From positions 27,334 through 91,333 of the forward strand of contig NZ_JAGKJJ010000028.1 in assembly GCF_020329505.1 (NCBI RefSeq): 64,000 nucleotides of DNA, written 5' to 3'. The notes beneath the pieces were generated by a model. The model made no database searches. It had not been told where the DNA came from and worked only from the letters and a program-made list of their open reading frames with translations. The translations under genes were made by a program, and so were the position numbers. The stretch comes from Bradyrhizobium semiaridum. Lineage in GTDB: Bacteria > Pseudomonadota > Alphaproteobacteria > Rhizobiales > Xanthobacteraceae. Below, piece after piece: positions 52,360 to 60,249 of the stretch; position 1 is the first letter of the stretch; each line of letters opens with the position of its first letter.

Positions 52360-53136
52360 CTAAGGATCGATGCGCATCGGCAGCCCGGCGCGCACCATGT
52401 GATCCTTGGCCTGGCGGATCGTGAATTCCCCGAAGTGGAAGATCGAGGCGGCCAGCACGCCGGTGGCATGACCTTCGCGGACGCCATCGACCAGATGGTC
52501 GAGATTGCCGACGCCACCGGAGGCGATGACCGGTACGGGGACACTGTCCGCGATCGCCCGGGTCAACGGCAGGTCAAAACCTTGCCGGGTACCGTCCCGG
52601 TCCATCGAGGTCAGCAGGATCTCGCCGGCGCCGAGCGTAACGACCTCCTGGGCATATTCGATGGCGTCGATGCCGGTGGCATTGCGACCGCCATGGGTGA
52701 AGATCTCCCAGCGGTCCGAGCCGCCGGCACGCTTGACCCGTTTGGCGTCGATCGCGACCACGATGCATTGCTCGCCGAACTTCTCGGCCGCTTCCTTCAC
52801 GAATTCGCGGCGGCTGACGGCGGCCGAGTTGATCGAGACCTTGTCGGCGCCGGAGCGCAGCAGCGTCTTGATATCGTCGACGGTGCGGACGCCGCCGCCG
52901 ACGGTCAGCGGCATGAAGCAGGCCTCCGCCGTCCGCCGCACCACATCCAGCATGATGCCGCGGTTCTCATGGGTGGCGGTGATGTCGAGGAAGGTGAGCT
53001 CGTCGGCGCCGGCGGCGTCATAGGCGATCGCGGCCTCGACCGGATCACCGGCATCGCGCAGGTCGACGAAGTTGACGCCCTTGACCACGCGCCCGTCCTT
53101 GACGTCGAGACAGGGGATCACGCGAACCTTGAACAT
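52360..53136 (-). CDS. hisF: Imidazole glycerol phosphate synthase subunit HisF
   Basis: A 258-residue beta/alpha barrel cyclase that uses ammonia from HisH to form the imidazole ring and AICAR. KVRVIPCLDVKDGRVVKGVN holds the catalytic Asp at the start. LTVGGGVRTVDDIKTLLRSG and VPVIASGGVGNLDHLVDG are the phosphate-binding loops, and LLTSMDRDGTRQGFDL carries the second catalytic Asp. Length is normal. It lies 9 bases behind hisA. Confidence 0.97.
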   Translation of the reverse strand: MFKVRVIPCLDVKDGRVVKGVNFVDLRDAGDPVEAAIAYDAAGADELTFLDITATHENRGIMLDVVRRTAEACFMPLTVGGGVRTVDDIKTLLRSGADKVSINSAAVSRREFVKEAAEKFGEQCIVVAIDAKRVKRAGGSDRWEIFTHGGRNATGIDAIEYAQEVVTLGAGEILLTSMDRDGTRQGFDLPLTRAIADSVPVPVIASGGVGNLDHLVDGVREGHATGVLAASIFHFGEFTIRQAKDHMVRAGLPMRIDP

Positions 53137-53145
53137 ATCCGTCTC

Positions 53146-53877
53146 CTAGGCCGCGCTGCGGATCAGCTTGAGCGCCGCGGCCGGATCGAGCCGCCCGTCA
53201 TAGAGCGCGCGGCCGACGATGGCACCGGCCAGCTTCTTGGCGCGCGGCTCGAGCAGCGCCTTAACGTCGTCGATCGAGGCGAAGCCGCCGGAGGCGATCA
53301 CCGGGATCGCGATACGGTCGGCGAGCGCGATCGTGGCGTCGAGGTTGAGGCCCTTGAGCAGGCCGTCGCGGGCGATGTCGGTGAAGATGATCGCGGCGAC
53401 ACCGGCATCCTCGAAACGCTGGGCGATCTCGAGTGCGGTGACATGCGAAGTCTCGGCCCAGCCTTCGACCGCGACCTTGCCGTCGCGCGCGTCGAGCCCG
53501 ACCGCGACACGGCCGGGGAATTTCTTCGCCGCGCCCTTCACCAGTTCGGGGTCGCGCACCGCCGCGGTGCCGATGATCACACGCGTGATGCCCTTGTCGA
53601 GCCAGGCCTCGATGGTCTTGAGGTCGCGAATGCCGCCACCGAGCTGCACCGGCATCTTGATGGCCTGGAGCATCGCCTCCACCGCCTGTGCGTTCATCGG
53701 CTTGCCGGCGAACGCGCCGTCGAGATCGACGACATGCAGATACTCAAAACCCTGCGCGGCGAAGGCGCGCGCCTGCGCCGCCGGATCGAGATTGAACACG
53801 GTGGCTCGCGCCATGTCGCCCTGCTCCAGGCGCACGCACTGGCCGTTCTTCAGGTCAACCGCTGGAAAGAGGATCAC
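53146..53877 (-). CDS. hisA: ProFAR isomerase HisA
   Basis: A 243-residue beta/alpha barrel isomerase acting just before HisF/HisH. ILFPAVDLKNGQCVRLEQGD contains the catalytic Asp. VQLGGGIRDLKTIEAWLDKG and VIASGGFASIDDVKALL are the phosphate loops, and FTDIARDGLLKGLN carries the second Asp. The start is GTG 53877, overlapping the hisH stop by four bases (GTGA), a sign of coupling. The frame is open upstream only because it crosses hisH in another phase. Confidence 0.96.
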   Translation of the reverse strand: MILFPAVDLKNGQCVRLEQGDMARATVFNLDPAAQARAFAAQGFEYLHVVDLDGAFAGKPMNAQAVEAMLQAIKMPVQLGGGIRDLKTIEAWLDKGITRVIIGTAAVRDPELVKGAAKKFPGRVAVGLDARDGKVAVEGWAETSHVTALEIAQRFEDAGVAAIIFTDIARDGLLKGLNLDATIALADRIAIPVIASGGFASIDDVKALLEPRAKKLAGAIVGRALYDGRLDPAAALKLIRSAA

Positions 53878-54524
53878 GGCTTCCACTTCAAGAAATTCGA
53901 GATCAGGGCCAGCCCAAAACGCTGGCTCTTCTCGGGGTGAAACTGGGTGCCGATCGCGGTGTCCTTGCCGACGATCGCAGTCACCGGCCCGCCATAGTCG
54001 GCACGCGCCAGCACGTCCGCCTCGTTGGCGGCGTTGAGGTGATAGGAGTGCACGAAATAGGCGTGACGGCCCTTCGGCCCGAGCGGCAGCCGTTCCAGCA
54101 CCGGGTGCTCGCGGATCGGGTCCAGCGTGTTCCAGCCCATATGCGGGACCTTCAGGTTCTCGTCGCGCGGCACGATCTTCTCGACATCGCCCGCGATCCA
54201 GTCGAAGCCCTCGGTCGTGACGTGCTCCTTGCCGCGCGTCGCCATCAGCTGCATGCCGACACAGATGCCGAAGAACGGCCGCGCCTTGACCCTGACCGCC
54301 TCGGTGAGCGCCTCCAGCATGCCGTCGACCGCATCGACGCCGCGGCGGCAATCCGCGAAGGCGCCGACACCTGGCAGCACGATGCGATCCGCGCGGTACA
54401 CCGCATCTGGATCGCGCGTCACCTTGATGGCCTGCGGATCCTCCATGCTGCGCGCCGCGCGCTCGAAGGCCTTGGCCGCCGAATGCAGATTGCCGGAGCC
54501 GTAATCGATGATTGCAACGCTCAT
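53874..54524 (-). CDS. hisH: Imidazole glycerol phosphate synthase subunit HisH
   Basis: A 216-residue class I glutamine amidotransferase that supplies ammonia to HisF. AIIDYGSGNLHSAAKAFERA is the start. The nucleophile is Cys88 in PFFGICVGMQLMA, and TQFHPEKSQRFGLALISNFL near the end has the His/Glu pair. Its ATG overlaps the stop of the DUF2628 gene by four bases (ATGA), and its stop overlaps hisA. Confidence 0.97.
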   Translation of the reverse strand: MSVAIIDYGSGNLHSAAKAFERAARSMEDPQAIKVTRDPDAVYRADRIVLPGVGAFADCRRGVDAVDGMLEALTEAVRVKARPFFGICVGMQLMATRGKEHVTTEGFDWIAGDVEKIVPRDENLKVPHMGWNTLDPIREHPVLERLPLGPKGRHAYFVHSYHLNAANEADVLARADYGGPVTAIVGKDTAIGTQFHPEKSQRFGLALISNFLKWKP

Positions 54525-55051
54525 CGCGATCCTCCTGGCTCTGGAAACAGTCCGATAATGCCGCCTTGCGGCAGCGGGGGGGGTTTTGAGAACGGCTCGC
54601 CGGCAACGCTTCGGGTCGGCGGCGGCGCGCCGCGATCGACCGATCGCTGATCGTTGACGACACCGCGATGCCGCGCCGCCCAGCGATCGAAGAAGCGGCG
54701 CTCGGCCGCCTCCTCATCGTCGGCCACCACGATGTCGAGCTGGCGCCATTTGCGCCGCGACAGCGTCCAGCGCTGCAGGCTCGCCGCCTCCAATCCAAGC
54801 AGCAGCATCAAGACGAGGTCGACGAGCAGGATCGCGCCACGGCCGATGCCGAGCTTGGCCAGGATGAAGTCGACCGCAAAGGTGAGGACGAGCCAGCCGA
54901 TCAGGGCCAGCCACAGCCGATGCCAGGCAAGCCAGATCACGCCCGCAAGCGCGGCCCAGAAATGGAAGCCGTCGCGCACGAAGGCGAACTTGTCGGTCGC
55001 CGCAAGGTCGGCGCCGTTCCCCGAGGGGGCATGCACTGTGTAGACCGGCAT
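54521..55051 (-). CDS. DUF2628 domain-containing membrane protein
   Basis: A 176-residue protein of the DUF2628 family. PVYTVHAPSGNGADLAATDK and FAFVRDGFHFWAALAGVIW are the hallmark N-terminus. Two hydrophobic segments (~35-70 and ~72-90) follow, then a charged C-terminus rich in Pro (residues ~140-176). Function is unknown. It sits inside the his operon between hisB (27 bases before) and hisH (four-base overlap), so it is co-expressed with histidine synthesis genes, although no role there is established. Confidence 0.85.
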   Translation of the reverse strand: MPVYTVHAPSGNGADLAATDKFAFVRDGFHFWAALAGVIWLAWHRLWLALIGWLVLTFAVDFILAKLGIGRGAILLVDLVLMLLLGLEAASLQRWTLSRRKWRQLDIVVADDEEAAERRFFDRWAARHRGVVNDQRSVDRGAPPPTRSVAGEPFSKPPPLPQGGIIGLFPEPGGSR

Positions 55052-55078
55052 TCGAAACTCCGCCGCAGATAGCAGAAG

Positions 55079-55672
55079 TCAGCCGCCGAGCTGACCCTTG
55101 GTCGAGGGCACCTCGCCCTGGGCGCGCGGATCGATCGCGACCGCCGCCCGGAGCACCCTCGCCAGACCCTTGAAACAGGATTCGGCGATATGATGGCTGT
55201 TCTCGCCATATAAGGTCTCGACATGGAGAGTCACGCCGGCGTTCATCGCAAAGGCGTTGAACCACTCGCGCACCAGCTCGGTGTCGAACTCGCCGATCTT
55301 GTCGCGCGGGAAGTCGGCCTTGAACACCAGCACCGGCCGGCCCGAAATGTCGATCACGATCCGGGTCAGCGTCTCGTCCATCGGCATATGGATCGAGGCA
55401 TAGCGGGTGATGCCGGCCATGTTGCCGAGTGCCTGCTTGACGGCCTGGCCGAGCGCGATGCCGACGTCCTCGGTGGTGTGGTGGTAATCGACATGGAGAT
55501 CGCCATCGGCCTTCACCGCGATGTCGATGCGGGAATGCCGGGCCAGGAGATCGAGCATATGATCGAAGAAGCCGATCCCGGTCGAAACCGTGGATACGCC
55601 TGATCCGTCGAGGTTGACCGTCACCTCGACGTCGGTCTCCTTGGTCTTGCGCTTGATGGTTGCGGTGCGCAT
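55079..55672 (-). CDS. hisB: Imidazoleglycerol-phosphate dehydratase
   Basis: A 197-residue manganese enzyme of histidine synthesis. STGIGFFDHMLDLLARHSRI, HVDYHHTTEDVGIALGQAV and a later TLHVETLYGENSHHIAESCF carry the metal-binding His/Glu sets. The N-terminus RTATIKRKTKETDVEVTVNL is typical. It is the first gene of the hisB-DUF2628-hisH-hisA-hisF-hisE-coaA unit and is divergent from hslV; the ~225 bases between hold both promoters, which I could not place with confidence. Confidence 0.97.
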   Translation of the reverse strand: MRTATIKRKTKETDVEVTVNLDGSGVSTVSTGIGFFDHMLDLLARHSRIDIAVKADGDLHVDYHHTTEDVGIALGQAVKQALGNMAGITRYASIHMPMDETLTRIVIDISGRPVLVFKADFPRDKIGEFDTELVREWFNAFAMNAGVTLHVETLYGENSHHIAESCFKGLARVLRAAVAIDPRAQGEVPSTKGQLGG

Positions 55673-55897
55673 GAAAATTAAGCTTTCTCGTGCCGAAAAC
55701 GCCGGTCTTTTAACAGGCGGATGTCACCTTCGCTACTGCGGGATGACGGCGAAAAGCCTGAACTTGCCGCCATGGTGACCGGAATTCCCGGCCCGTCTCG
55801 GGATGGCCTGTTTCGGGCCGGCGCGAAAACACGCCAAATCGGCCCAATTGTATCCCCTCGCCCGACGGCCTAAATCTGCCGGGAAGAGAGGTAATCT

Positions 55898-56455
55898 ATG
55901 CAAGCATCCCCAAACGAGCTGCCGGTCTGGCATGGCACCACGATCTGCACGGTCCGCAAGGGCGGCAAGGTCGTGATCGGCGGCGACGGGCAGGTCTCGA
56001 TCGGCCAGACCGTGATCAAGGCCAATGCCAAGAAGGTCCGCCGGATCGGCAAGGGCGACGTGATCGGCGGCTTCGCCGGCGCCACCGCCGACGCCTTTAC
56101 CCTGTTCGAGCGGCTCGAGAGCAAGCTGGAGCAATATCCGGGACAATTGACCCGGGCGGCCGTCGAGCTCGCCAAGGACTGGCGCACCGACCGTTATCTG
56201 CGCCGCCTCGAAGCCATGATGATCGTCGCCGACAAGGACGTCTCCCTGGTGCTGACCGGGACCGGCGACGTGCTGGAGCCGGAGTCCGGGGTGATGGCGA
56301 TCGGCTCCGGCGGCAATTATGCGCTGGCCGCGGCCCGTGCGCTGGCCGACACCGACAAGGACGCCGAGACCATCGTGCGCCGCGCGCTCGATATCGCCGC
56401 CGACATCTGCGTCTACACCAACCGCAACGTAACGATCGAATCGATCGGCGGCTGA
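55898..56455 (+). CDS. hslV: ATP-dependent protease subunit HslV (ClpQ)
   Basis: A 185-residue N-terminal-nucleophile peptidase that forms dodecamers capped by HslU. HGTTICTVRKGGKVVIGGDG shows the processing point, with Thr14 as the new N-terminal nucleophile after a 13-residue propeptide. GDVIGGFAGATADAFTLFE and MAIGSGGNYALAAARAL are family signatures. ATG 55898 follows AGAGAGGTAATCT. hslU is separated by two other genes, both tightly linked. Confidence 0.97.
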   Translation: MQASPNELPVWHGTTICTVRKGGKVVIGGDGQVSIGQTVIKANAKKVRRIGKGDVIGGFAGATADAFTLFERLESKLEQYPGQLTRAAVELAKDWRTDRYLRRLEAMMIVADKDVSLVLTGTGDVLEPESGVMAIGSGGNYALAAARALADTDKDAETIVRRALDIAADICVYTNRNVTIESIGG

Positions 56456-56457
56456 GT

Positions 56458-56943
56458 ATGGCCGCTCCCTACCGCTTCCGCCCGATGACGGCGGCCGATC
56501 TGCCGGAGATCAAGCGCTGGCTGGCGCTGCCGCATGTCCGGGAGTGGTGGGGTGATCCGGACGAGCAATATGCGCTGGTCAGCGGCGATCTCGATGAACC
56601 GGCGATGGATCAGTTCATCGTCGAATTCGCCGGCAAGGATGTCGGCTACATCCAGTGCTACAGCCTGACGGCGTGGAATTCCGGCTTCGGCGCGCATCCT
56701 GAGGGCACCCGCGGCATCGATCTGTTCATCGGCGAACCCGACATGGTCGGGGGCGGCCACGGCTCCGCGCTGATCCGCGCCTTTGCCGATGCGCGACTGG
56801 CGGAGGGCGCACCGCGCGTCGTCACCGATCCCGATCCGGCCAATCCGTGCGCGATTCGGGCTTACGAGAAGGCCGGCTTCGAGCGCGTGCGCCTGGTCGA
56901 GACGCCTGACGGCACGGCATTGCTGATGGTGCGCGACGCATGA
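56458..56943 (+). CDS. GNAT N-acetyltransferase (AAC(6')-like)
   Basis: A 161-residue GNAT enzyme. YRFRPMTAADLPEIKRWLAL opens the fold. HVREWWGDPDEQYALV resembles the start of AAC(6') and siderophore acyltransferases, GIDLFIGEPDMVGGGHGSAL holds the acetyl-CoA loop, and NPCAIRAYEKAGFERVRLV the C-terminal signature. It uses acetyl-CoA; the acceptor is unknown and antibiotic resistance should not be assumed. It starts 2 bases behind hslV and overlaps the next gene by four bases. Confidence 0.88.
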   Translation: MAAPYRFRPMTAADLPEIKRWLALPHVREWWGDPDEQYALVSGDLDEPAMDQFIVEFAGKDVGYIQCYSLTAWNSGFGAHPEGTRGIDLFIGEPDMVGGGHGSALIRAFADARLAEGAPRVVTDPDPANPCAIRAYEKAGFERVRLVETPDGTALLMVRDA

Positions 56944-57536
56944 CGCTGCTGCGCGACGAGGGCAAGGGCATTGCGGCATGGCATTGGTTCGCGATCGCAG
57001 CAGTGCTGCTCGCGCTGCAGGCCGTGCTGCTCTACATGATGGGCCGCCTGCCGATCTGCGCCTGCGGCTATGTCAAACTCTGGCACGGCAGCGTGCAGAG
57101 CTCGGAGAATTCGCAGCACATCGCCGACTGGTACACGCCGTCGCATGGGCTGCACGGCATGCTGTTCTACGGCCTGACATTCCTCGCGCTGCCGCGGCTT
57201 GCCTGGCCCGCGCGGCTGATCGCGGCGATGCTGATCGAGGGCACCTGGGAGCTGGTCGAGAATTCCAACTTCATCATCGAGCGCTACCGCGCCGGCACGA
57301 TCTCGCTGGACTATTACGGCGACACGATCGTCAATTCGGTGTCGGACACGCTGGCGATGGTGTCGGGATTCCTGATGGCGCGCAAGCTGCCGGTGGTGGC
57401 GACGGTCGCGCTCGGCATTTTGTTCGAGATCGTGCTGCTGCTCCACATTCGCGACAATCTGACGCTGAACATCATCATGCTGATCCACCCGTTCGACGCG
57501 ATCAAACAATGGCAGGCCGGACCGCCGATTCTCTAG
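56940..57536 (+). CDS. DUF2585/UPF0314 family membrane protein
   Basis: A 198-residue membrane protein. About five hydrophobic segments are visible, the first being WFAIAAVLLALQAVLLYMMG. The family signatures are CACGYVKLWHGSVQSSENSQ and HIADWYTPSHGLHGMLFY, followed by IEGTWELVENSNFIIERYR. The conserved His and Glu residues near membrane faces suggest an enzyme-like site, but no function is known. ATG overlaps the GNAT stop (ATGA); hslU begins 50 bases later. Confidence 0.87.
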   Translation: MTLLRDEGKGIAAWHWFAIAAVLLALQAVLLYMMGRLPICACGYVKLWHGSVQSSENSQHIADWYTPSHGLHGMLFYGLTFLALPRLAWPARLIAAMLIEGTWELVENSNFIIERYRAGTISLDYYGDTIVNSVSDTLAMVSGFLMARKLPVVATVALGILFEIVLLLHIRDNLTLNIIMLIHPFDAIKQWQAGPPIL

Positions 57537-57586
57537 GCGCAAGACTGCCGCTTGCCGAGACCCGATTATCAACCTAGCTAAAGCCG

Positions 57587-58891
57587 ATGACCGACTTCTC
57601 CCCCCGTGAAATTGTTTCCGAACTCGACCGCTTCATCGTCGGCCAAGCCGATGCCAAACGCGCCGTCTCGATCGCCCTGCGCAACCGCTGGCGGCGGCTG
57701 CAGCTCGCCGGTTCCCTGCGCGAGGAAGTGCTGCCGAAGAACATCCTGATGATCGGGCCGACCGGCGTCGGCAAGACCGAGATCGCGCGGCGGCTGGCCA
57801 AGCTTGCGGGCGCACCGTTCCTCAAGGTCGAGGCGACCAAGTTCACCGAGGTCGGCTATGTCGGCCGCGACGTCGAGCAGATCATCCGCGATCTCGTCGA
57901 GGTCGCGATCGCGCAAGTGCGCGAGCGCAAGCGCAAGGACGTCCAGGCCCGTGCCCAGCTCGCCGCCGAGGAGCGCGTGCTGGATGCGCTGGTCGGCCCC
58001 GGCTCGAGTCCGGCGACGCGCGAGTCGTTCCGCAAGAAGCTGCGCGCCGGTGAGCTCAACGACAAGGAAATCGAGATCGAGACGCAGTCGGGCGGCAGCG
58101 GCATGCCGATGTTCGAGATCCCCGGCATGCCCGGCGCCCAGATGGGTGCGATCTCGCTCGGCGACATCTTCGGCAAGATGGGCGGCCGCAGCAAGACGCG
58201 TCGCCTCACCGTCGAAGGCTCGCACGAGATCCTCGTCAACGAGGAATCCGACAAGCTGCTCGACACCGACCAATTGGTGCAGGAGGCGATCAGCGCGGTC
58301 GAGAACAACGGCATCGTGTTCCTCGACGAGATCGACAAGATCTGCGTGCGCGAGAACCGCGCCGGCGGCGACGTATCGCGCGAAGGCGTGCAGCGCGATC
58401 TGCTGCCGCTGATCGAGGGCACCACGGTCTCGACCAAGCACGGCGCTGTCAAAACCGATCACGTGCTGTTCATCGCCTCGGGCGCCTTCCACATCGCAAA
58501 ACCGTCGGACCTGTTGCCCGAATTGCAGGGCCGCCTGCCGATCCGCGTCGAGCTGCAGGCGCTGACCCGCGACGACATGCGGCGGATCCTGACCGAGCCC
58601 GAGGCGTCGCTGATCAAGCAGTATGTCGCGCTGATGAAGACCGAGGGCGTCACCCTCGACATCACCGACGGCGCGATCGACGCCCTCGCCGACATCGCTG
58701 TCGCCGTCAATTCGACGGTCGAGAACATCGGCGCGCGGCGGCTGCAGACCGTGATGGAGCGGGTGCTTGACGACATCTCCTTCACTGCCCCCGACCGCCA
58801 CGGCGAAACCATCCAGGTCGATGCCGATTACGTGACCAAGCACGTCGGCGATCTCGCCAAGAACGCCGATCTCAGCCGGTTTATCTTGTAG
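57587..58891 (+). CDS. hslU: ATP-dependent protease ATPase subunit HslU (ClpY)
   Basis: A 434-residue AAA+ unfoldase that feeds substrates to HslV. TDFSPREIVSELDRFIVGQA is the start, and Walker A is MIGPTGVGKTEIARRLAKL (residues ~55-73). KFTEVGYVGRDVEQIIRDLV holds the pore motif GYVG. Walker B is IVFLDEIDKI. The variable I domain lies at ~110-235, and the C-terminus ends in the docking residues DLSRFIL. The last 9 coding bases and the stop lie within the first copy of a 26-base tandem duplication. Confidence 0.97.
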   Translation: MTDFSPREIVSELDRFIVGQADAKRAVSIALRNRWRRLQLAGSLREEVLPKNILMIGPTGVGKTEIARRLAKLAGAPFLKVEATKFTEVGYVGRDVEQIIRDLVEVAIAQVRERKRKDVQARAQLAAEERVLDALVGPGSSPATRESFRKKLRAGELNDKEIEIETQSGGSGMPMFEIPGMPGAQMGAISLGDIFGKMGGRSKTRRLTVEGSHEILVNEESDKLLDTDQLVQEAISAVENNGIVFLDEIDKICVRENRAGGDVSREGVQRDLLPLIEGTTVSTKHGAVKTDHVLFIASGAFHIAKPSDLLPELQGRLPIRVELQALTRDDMRRILTEPEASLIKQYVALMKTEGVTLDITDGAIDALADIAVAVNSTVENIGARRLQTVMERVLDDISFTAPDRHGETIQVDADYVTKHVGDLAKNADLSRFIL

Positions 58892-58932
58892 CTCGGCACC
58901 CTCAACTTATCTTGTAGCTCGGCACCCTCAAC
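58881..58932. repeat. 26-base perfect tandem duplication at the hslU 3' end
   Basis: TTATCTTGTAGCTCGGCACC followed by CTCAAC occurs at 58881-58906 and again, without gap or mismatch, at 58907-58932. The first copy contains the hslU terminal Ile-Leu codons and TAG stop. The second adds a silent second end. The 58934 palindromic repeat begins 1 base later. Confidence 0.95.
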
Positions 58933-58933
58933 C

Positions 58934-59063
58934 GTCGTCCCGGCGAAGGCCGGGACCCATAACCACCGGCGGCAATTGTTGATGCAAGCTGCGGCCCCAG
59001 CCCTTGCCAAACGTGGATCTGTGGTTATGGGTCCCGGCTCGCGCTTCGCTTTGCCGGGACGAC
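58934..59063. repeat. Intergenic palindromic repeat, copy 2, abutting a start codon
   Basis: GTCGTCCCGGCGAAGGCCGG then GACCCATAACCAC pairs with GTGGTTATGGGTC, CCGGCTCGCGC and TGCCGGGACGAC at the right end. The outer ends are those of copy 1 (50835-50952). The right end stops 1 base before the ATG at 59065, so the element takes the place of the ribosome site and promoter-proximal region of the next gene. Confidence 0.88.
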
Positions 59064-59064
59064 G

Positions 59065-60195
59065 ATGAGTTTGAAACTAACATGGTGGCAAAACCCGTGG
59101 CGCTTGATGCTGGCCATCAACGCGGCCGTGCTGGTCGGGGTGTTCCTGCACAAGATCGCGCTGCCGCCCTACGTTCCCTACATCCACCTGCTGGTCGACT
59201 ATCACTACGGCTTCACCAAGCGCGCGCTGATCGGCGCGATCGTCGCGCTGTTCACCGCCAAGGTGCCGGTGTGGCTGGTGTTCGCGCTCGCCGGCGCGAT
59301 CTGGCTGGTGACGCTCGGCCTGTTCATCAAACTGTTCCGCCGCACCTTCGGATTCGGCGACGCGCAGCTGCCGCTGTTCGTCTTCATCGCGGGCTCGCCG
59401 TTCTTCCTGAAGAACTTCATGCACACGCTCGGCCATTTCGACATCGATGGCTGCGCGCTGACCCTGGTGCTGCTGCTGATCCCGGCGCGCTCGATCGGCT
59501 ATGTGCTCATCGCAGCGCTGGTCTCGATCGCGCTGATCCTGGTCCACCACATCTTCGTCCTGATGTATGTACCTGTCATCGCCGCCATCGTGGTGCTGCG
59601 CTTCTACCTGGCGCACGGCGTGACGCGGCTGAACGCTGCGATCGGGATTGCCTCGCTTGCCGCGGTCGGCATCCTGTTCCTGGTCGCGCAATTCGCCGGC
59701 ACCGTGCCGGTGCCGTATGACGAGTTCATTCGTCACCTGCAAAGCCGGATGGCCGATCCGTCGCGCACCGACCTGCTGCAATTCGGCTACATCTGGTACC
59801 AGCCGCTGTCGAAGGAGATCGCCGACACCTGGGGACGCATGCCCTCGAACATCCTCGGCATTCCGGTGTTCGCGCTCTTGATCTGGCTGCACACACCGCT
59901 GTGGCAGTATTTCGCGCGGCTGATCGGCGCGCTGGCGAGCGAGCTGCACCGCCGGATCGTGATCGCCTCCCTCGTTTTGATCAGCGCCGGCTATCTCATC
60001 ATGTTCGCGGTCGTGTTCGACTATTCGCGCTGGATCTCGAACTGGGCGGTCTGCATGTTCCTGATGCTGCACGCCGTGAAGATGCTGCCGGCGTCGAAGG
60101 AGGTCTCCCTGATCCCGCCGGATGATCGCAAGACCAACATCTTCGGATGGATCATCACCGTGATCCCGCGCGTCGGGATCGTACGTCCGTTTTAG
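59065..60195 (+). CDS. Polytopic membrane protein of unknown function
   Basis: A 376-residue protein with about nine to ten hydrophobic segments, the first at LMLAINAAVLVGVFLHKIAL (residues ~13-32). The hydrophilic points PYIHLLVDYHYGFTKRALIG and MHTLGHFDIDGCALTL lie in loops where glycosyltransferase-like (GT-C) proteins carry acidic residues, but I cannot assign a family. The ATG at 59065 lies 1 base beyond a repeat, with no clear ribosome site; a later start is possible but would cut into the first membrane segment. It is convergent with the Smr gene, with a REP-like element between. Confidence 0.75.
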   Translation: MSLKLTWWQNPWRLMLAINAAVLVGVFLHKIALPPYVPYIHLLVDYHYGFTKRALIGAIVALFTAKVPVWLVFALAGAIWLVTLGLFIKLFRRTFGFGDAQLPLFVFIAGSPFFLKNFMHTLGHFDIDGCALTLVLLLIPARSIGYVLIAALVSIALILVHHIFVLMYVPVIAAIVVLRFYLAHGVTRLNAAIGIASLAAVGILFLVAQFAGTVPVPYDEFIRHLQSRMADPSRTDLLQFGYIWYQPLSKEIADTWGRMPSNILGIPVFALLIWLHTPLWQYFARLIGALASELHRRIVIASLVLISAGYLIMFAVVFDYSRWISNWAVCMFLMLHAVKMLPASKEVSLIPPDDRKTNIFGWIITVIPRVGIVRPF

Positions 60196-60196
60196 T

Positions 60197-60249
60197 GAGC
60201 ATGATCTGGTTGAAAAACCGCTTCACACTTTTCCGGACCACGCTTTTAG
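60197..60249. repeat. Dispersed REP-like element, copy D
   Basis: GAGCATGATCTGGTTGAAAA then ACCGCTTCACACTTTTCCGG and ACCACGCTTTTAG. The centre and right half match copies A to C; the left half is more diverged. It fills the gap between the membrane protein gene (TAG at 60193-60195) and the convergent Smr gene, whose TAA stop (60248 to 60246) lies in the terminal TTTTAG. Confidence 0.8.

Noticed and set aside
53146..54798. A 550-codon frame extending hisA upstream through hisH
   Set aside because: hisA starts at GTG 53877 with a four-base overlap to hisH; the extension is hisH out of frame.
55847..55875. ATTG-N18-CCTAAAT before hslV as an RpoH promoter
   Set aside because: Only a partial fit to CTTG-N17-CYTATNT with one base of extra spacing; too weak to annotate though heat control of hslVU would be expected.
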